A stretch of 25,798 bases of DNA from Anaerolineaceae bacterium (GTDB lineage: Bacteria > Chloroflexota > Anaerolineae > Anaerolineales > Anaerolineaceae): the NCBI GenBank assembly GCA_011620465.1, contig WOZC01000105.1:1-25798 (forward strand), given 5' to 3'. A program made the translations under genes and the position numbers. Below the pieces are notes generated by a model. It was not told the origin of the DNA. It ran no database searches and worked only from the letters and a program-made list of their open reading frames with translations. Positions 23,232 through 25,798 of this stretch are shown piece after piece (position 1 is the first letter of the stretch; every line of letters starts with the position of its first letter).

Positions 23232-23775
23232 ATTTTTCCAGATCGACCGTTCCGATAAAGGGCAAATTTCGATAGTATTCATCCATATCCAAACCGTAAC
23301 CGAAGACGAACTCGTTCTTGATCTGAAAACCGCAATAACGGATTGGGACGTCAACTTCGCGTCGCTCGTATTTATCCAGCAGGGTGCAAATATAGATTGA
23401 TTTGGGATTACGGGTCTGCAAGATTTCGATCACAGAGGAAAGCGTGTGTCCGCTGTCGATGATATCTTCAACGATCAAAATATGCTTTCCGGTGACACTG
23501 GTGTCGAGGTCTAACTTGATACGCACCTCGCCTTGCGATTGGCGCGCTCCAGTTCCATAGGAAGAGACAGCCATAAACTCGATTGCCAGTGGCAGGTCGA
23601 TTTGACGGATCAAATCGGTAGTAAACATGACTCCACCCCTCAGGATACAGACAATCAACAACTCCTGACCAGCGTAATCGCGGCTGATCTGTGCACCGAG
23701 TTCCTTGACACGCTGCTGGATTTGCTCTTCACTGACAAGAACCTTTTCAAGATATTCGCGATAATCCTGTACCAT
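23212..23775 (-). CDS. hpt: Hypoxanthine phosphoribosyltransferase
   Basis: The enzyme joins hypoxanthine (or guanine) to PRPP, giving IMP or GMP in purine salvage. The PRPP-binding loop is VEDIIDSGHTL (about 102-112). ILRGGVMFTTDL and FMAVSSYGTG are family blocks around the active site, and the C-terminal GYGLDMDEYYRNLPFIG closes the purine pocket. Length is 187, normal. The ATG chosen has GAGGAG just upstream, overlapping the tdk stop codon; a TTG four codons earlier would place that site inside the gene. It lies eight bases after tdk. Confidence 0.95.
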   Translation of the reverse strand: MVQDYREYLEKVLVSEEQIQQRVKELGAQISRDYAGQELLIVCILRGGVMFTTDLIRQIDLPLAIEFMAVSSYGTGARQSQGEVRIKLDLDTSVTGKHILIVEDIIDSGHTLSSVIEILQTRNPKSIYICTLLDKYERREVDVPIRYCGFQIKNEFVFGYGLDMDEYYRNLPFIGTVDLEKYEPPRG

Positions 23776-23783
23776 CGCTCTCC

Positions 23784-24356
23784 TCAATCTCTGGGCACTT
23801 CGTGGTGGCGTCGGCAGCGAGCTTCGTACATCTCCGATGCGCCGACAATAACGATAGGATCGTGGTAATTGGCAGGTTTACCATTTACCAGCCGCTGGGT
23901 ACGCGTAGCAGCCTCACCACAAACCATGCAGATGGCAGAAAGCTTGTCAACCTTATCCGCCTTTGCGGTCATCACTGGCATACAGCCAAAGGGTTCTCCA
24001 CGAAAATCAGTGTCCAGCCCGGTCACGATCACCCTCAGCCCTTTGTCTGCGAGACCGTTGGCGACCTCGACGATGCCATCATCAAAGAATTGGGCTTCGT
24101 CGATCCCAATAACAGTCACGTCCGGTTCCAGGTTGTCCAGGATCTCCTGGGAGGAATTGACTGGAAAAGCCTGGTAATCAGCGCCAGAGTGGGACATGAC
24201 TTTGCTATAGGCGTACCGGTTATCGATGACCGGTTTGAAAACCTGCACTTTCTGCTTGGCAATTGTCGCCCTGCGCAGACGGCGTATCAGTTCCTCCGTT
24301 TTACCGCAAAACATCGATCCGGTAATTACTTCAAGCGTACCAAATGTTTGTACCAT
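23784..24356 (-). CDS. tdk: Thymidine kinase, type II (TK1-like)
   Basis: The enzyme phosphorylates thymidine in salvage. The P-loop GSMFCGKT (13-20) and the DEAQFF block with catalytic E87 are clear. Four zinc ligands are visible: C143 and C146 in CMVCG, and C181 and H184 in CRRH. The lasso between them contains [19 protein letters not shown]. Length is 190, typical for the bacterial tetrameric form. A GGAGG site lies before the ATG. It is the first gene of the salvage operon. Confidence 0.96.
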   Translation of the reverse strand: MVQTFGTLEVITGSMFCGKTEELIRRLRRATIAKQKVQVFKPVIDNRYAYSKVMSHSGADYQAFPVNSSQEILDNLEPDVTVIGIDEAQFFDDGIVEVANGLADKGLRVIVTGLDTDFRGEPFGCMPVMTAKADKVDKLSAICMVCGEAATRTQRLVNGKPANYHDPIVIVGASEMYEARCRRHHEVPRD

Positions 24357-24384
24357 AAAGCCTCCAATAATTTCAGATGCTAAG

Positions 24385-24413
24385 AGTATAAGTCAAGTTT
24401 GGAAGGATGAAAG
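24385..24413 (-). promoter_or_regulatory. Probable promoter of the tdk operon
   Basis: On the minus strand CTTTCA (24408-24413), 17 bases and TATACT (24385-24390) would start transcription about 22 bases before the tdk ATG, leaving GGAGG in the leader. The -35 match is only partial. Confidence 0.4.
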
Positions 24414-24440
24414 GAAAAAGAAGACAGGAAAAAGAAGACT
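24413..24440. repeat. Two tandem copies of a 14-base unit
   Basis: GGAAAAAGAAGACA at 24413-24426 is followed at once by GGAAAAAGAAGACT. This looks like a recent small duplication beside the tdk promoter. The gap from here to 24561 shows no gene. Confidence 0.7.
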
Positions 24441-24561
24441 TCAGTAAACGTGGGTCGGGTGGTGCGCCTGCCTTGCATGATTTATATAGGGTTGAATCCC
24501 TTATTTTGTCATTGGAGGTTGCTTCGCCACGCTGTACCTTTTTTGCGCAAAGCAGATTAAT

Positions 24562-24590
24562 AAAAAAGAGGCAGGTTCATCGCCTGCCTC
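24562..24590 (-). terminator. Terminator of the L21-L27-L31 operon
   Basis: On the minus strand GAGGCAGG and CCTGCCTC form an eight-base stem with a seven-base loop, followed by TTTTTTATT. It lies 18 bases after the L31 stop codon. Confidence 0.9.
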
Positions 24591-24607
24591 AAATTCTTCT
24601 AAGAAAA

Positions 24608-25087
24608 TTAAATCTCGATCTCTTCTGCTGCTGCGGGCAGTTGATAGCCCATTTGGCGCAGTTGTTTCTTCAGATCGATCAGAGATTTCCGACCGAAGCC
24701 TTCAACTTCCAACAATGCCTTTTCGCCGCCTTCAAGCTTGGCTAAAACATCACCAACAGTGTTAATGTCGGCTCTTGCTAAAGCTGCAACTGCTTTGGTT
24801 GAAAGTTTTAACTCAGCAACGGGGCGTTCTGGTGAAGTCTTGGACTCAGAAGCAGCCTTCTTTTCAGCAACAATGTCCTGGCGGACCTGTAAACGCTTGT
24901 AGAAGCGATCGACCTGACCTTCACGGTCAAGGATGCGAGCCTGCTGCCCGGTGTAGAAGGGATGGCAATTCGAGCAAACTTCGGTTCGAATTTCAGGAAC
25001 AGTTGAACCAGTGGTCCATTCATTCCCACAAGAAGCACAAGAGACTTTCGCCTCTGGATAATATTTTGGTTGAATTTTTGTTTTCAT
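24608..25087 (-). CDS. rpmE: Ribosomal protein bL31 fused to an RNA polymerase alpha-CTD-like domain
   Basis: Residues 1-68 are a normal zinc-type bL31 of the large ribosomal subunit: IQPKYYPEAKVSC, C17 and C20, C38 and C41 as zinc ligands, then CHPFYTGQQ and GQVDRFYKR. A usual bL31 stops near 70-90 residues. Here the frame continues through a charged linker (69-86) into a domain (87-152) resembling the alpha-subunit CTD of RNA polymerase: RPVAELKLSTKAVAALARADINTV... and then GFGRKSLIDLKKQL, MGYQL. Against E. coli alpha, G296, K298 and S299 are kept (G132, K134, S135), E302 is D138, R265 becomes K98, and N268 becomes A101. The helix-hairpin-helix fold is likely; DNA or RNA binding is inferred. 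The frame is open throughout with no slip. AAGGTGAG lies before the ATG; the gene is five bases after L27. Confidence 0.93.
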   Translation of the reverse strand: MKTKIQPKYYPEAKVSCASCGNEWTTGSTVPEIRTEVCSNCHPFYTGQQARILDREGQVDRFYKRLQVRQDIVAEKKAASESKTSPERPVAELKLSTKAVAALARADINTVGDVLAKLEGGEKALLEVEGFGRKSLIDLKKQLRQMGYQLPAAAEEIEI

Positions 25088-25092
25088 CTTAA

Positions 25093-25371
25093 CTACTCAC
25101 CTTTCGCTGGTCCATCAGGCGTTTCGAAAACATGAACACGTTTTCGGCCACCAGCCATGGTCTCATATTTCACGTAGCCTTCCATGGTAGCAAACAAGGT
25201 GTAATCACGCCCCTGACCCACATTCCATCCGGGGTGGACCTTGGTGCCATGTTGGCGTACCAGGATGTTGCCACTGATCACTTTTTCGCCGCCATATTTT
25301 TTGATTCCCAGGCGTTGTCCCTGGCTATCTCGTCCGTTGCGGGATGACCCGCCACCTTTTTTGTGTGCCAT
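25093..25371 (-). CDS. rpmA: Ribosomal protein bL27
   Basis: bL27 sits by the peptidyl-transferase centre, where its N terminus helps place tRNA. The N terminus is [15 protein letters not shown], so no cleaved leader of the Firmicutes kind is present. [15 protein letters not shown] and GRDYTLFA follow. Length 92 is normal. It starts four bases after the L21 stop and ends five bases before L31. Confidence 0.97.
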   Translation of the reverse strand: MAHKKGGGSSRNGRDSQGQRLGIKKYGGEKVISGNILVRQHGTKVHPGWNVGQGRDYTLFATMEGYVKYETMAGGRKRVHVFETPDGPAKGE

Positions 25372-25375
25372 TTCA

Positions 25376-25693
25376 CTACTCCATCACAATTGAACCAACC
25401 AGTAAACTGGTGTATTTCTGACGATGACCTGTGTGCTTGCGATAGTTGATTCGGGATTTATATTTAAACACCAGAATCTTCTTGCCTTTGATCTGATCAT
25501 CGACCGTGGTCTCTACACTGGCACCCTTGATGTAAGGAGTGCCAACTGTTACAGAATCGCCATCAACAAAAAGAACAACTTTGTCTATGACGATCCTTTC
25601 GCCGATTTCTGCAGGCAGAAGGTCAACTGTTATCAGTTTGCCTTCTTCAGCACGGTATTGTTTACCGCCTGCTTCAACAATTGCATACTTCAT
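25376..25693 (-). CDS. rplU: Ribosomal protein bL21
   Basis: bL21 binds 23S rRNA in the large subunit. [18 protein letters not shown] at the start and [19 protein letters not shown] near the end are diagnostic. Length is 105. The ATG chosen has GGAG six bases upstream; a GTG six codons earlier is less likely. First gene of the L21-L27-L31 operon, with a structured leader ahead of it. Confidence 0.97.
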   Translation of the reverse strand: MKYAIVEAGGKQYRAEEGKLITVDLLPAEIGERIVIDKVVLFVDGDSVTVGTPYIKGASVETTVDDQIKGKKILVFKYKSRINYRKHTGHRQKYTSLLVGSIVME

Positions 25694-25798
25694 ATTTTCT
25701 CCAATCTTCACTTAACCAGCTTACGAGCGTTTCACCGCCCGATACCGGGAAAGTTGGTCACATAAGTAACCCCAGCCAACCTGCGCTGGGGTAACGAA
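25694..25798 (-). promoter_or_regulatory. Structured 5' leader of the L21 operon (cut by the window edge)
   Basis: On the minus strand the leader has a hairpin ACCCCAGC/GCTGGGGT (25769-25792, eight-base stem and eight-base loop) and a smaller CCCG/CGGG hairpin near 25738-25750. No promoter is visible inside the window. Such leaders often bind the encoded r-protein to control the operon; this is an inference. The first hairpin could instead be a terminator of a gene to the right, but it has no T-run. Confidence 0.45.

Noticed and set aside
23232..23354. N-terminal extension of the CCA-adding enzyme into hpt
   Set aside because: The 41 extra residues are Ser/Thr/Trp-rich and unlike the family; the ATG at 23231 begins normal sequence.
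23802..24383. Open frame of 193 codons on the plus strand opposite thymidine kinase
   Set aside because: Mirror of tdk coding; all zinc and P-loop motifs are on the minus strand.
24608..25087. L31 fusion as an assembly or frameshift artefact
   Set aside because: The frame is continuous, the linker is ordinary, and a terminator follows the C-terminal domain; no second start with a ribosome site is seen before residue 87.
1..25798. CRISPR array, insertion sequence, prophage or defence island
   Set aside because: No regularly spaced repeats, transposase, integrase, or defence-family proteins were found.

Overview
The window looks like core chromosome from an uncultured or little-studied bacterium. 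Protein style points to Chloroflexota, probably Anaerolineae. The signs are a LysM/M23 exported peptidase, a TPR-Slt lipoprotein, a plsX-linked two-TM protein, a PPi-type phosphofructokinase together with PPDK, and rsmD next to a UDP-glucuronate decarboxylase. This lineage call is an inference. There is no phage, transposase, CRISPR array or rRNA operon. Gene density is high, and no gap between genes exceeds about 250 bases.

Layout, left to right. (1) Exonuclease III (-) diverges from a LysM/M23 cell-wall peptidase (+), with only 21 bases between the start codons. (2) A tRNA-Leu(GAG) (-) has a perfect consensus promoter and diverges from plsX and a membrane protein (+). (3) scpB-rluB (-) diverges from a UDP-glucuronate decarboxylase and rsmD (+). 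(4) A short dispersed-repeat-like sequence follows rsmD. (5) A minus-strand operon carries a GT87-like membrane protein, a PPi-type phosphofructokinase and a Nudix hydrolase. (6) A plus-strand operon carries the primary sigma factor, an acidic unknown protein, nucleoside diphosphate kinase and a DUF2007-arsenate reductase fusion. A cupin and a lipoprotein lytic transglycosylase follow. (7) PPDK (-) stands alone between a terminator and a promoter. (8) A six-gene minus-strand operon has overlapping genes: thymidine kinase, hypoxanthine phosphoribosyltransferase, CCA-adding enzyme, alpha/beta hydrolase, a small membrane protein and a nitroreductase. (9) The ribosomal-protein operon L21-L27-L31 (-) ends the window, with part of a structured leader at the edge.

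The gene set is mainly housekeeping: translation (L21, L27, L31, RluB, RsmD, tRNA-Leu, CCA addition), nucleotide salvage (tdk, hpt, ndk), envelope (plsX, LysM/M23, Slt, GT87, UDP-xylose synthesis) and central carbon flux. The phosphofructokinase carries both residues that mark pyrophosphate use. With PPDK in the same window, this suggests glycolysis that recycles PPi.

The most unusual feature is the L31 gene. Its product continues in frame from a normal zinc-binding L31 into a C-terminal domain that closely resembles the RNA polymerase alpha-subunit CTD. Other points worth checking are the DUF2007-ArsC fusion, the altered catalytic motif in RsmD (APPQY), a likely leaderless transcript for the lytic transglycosylase, and several promoters that share or face each other.
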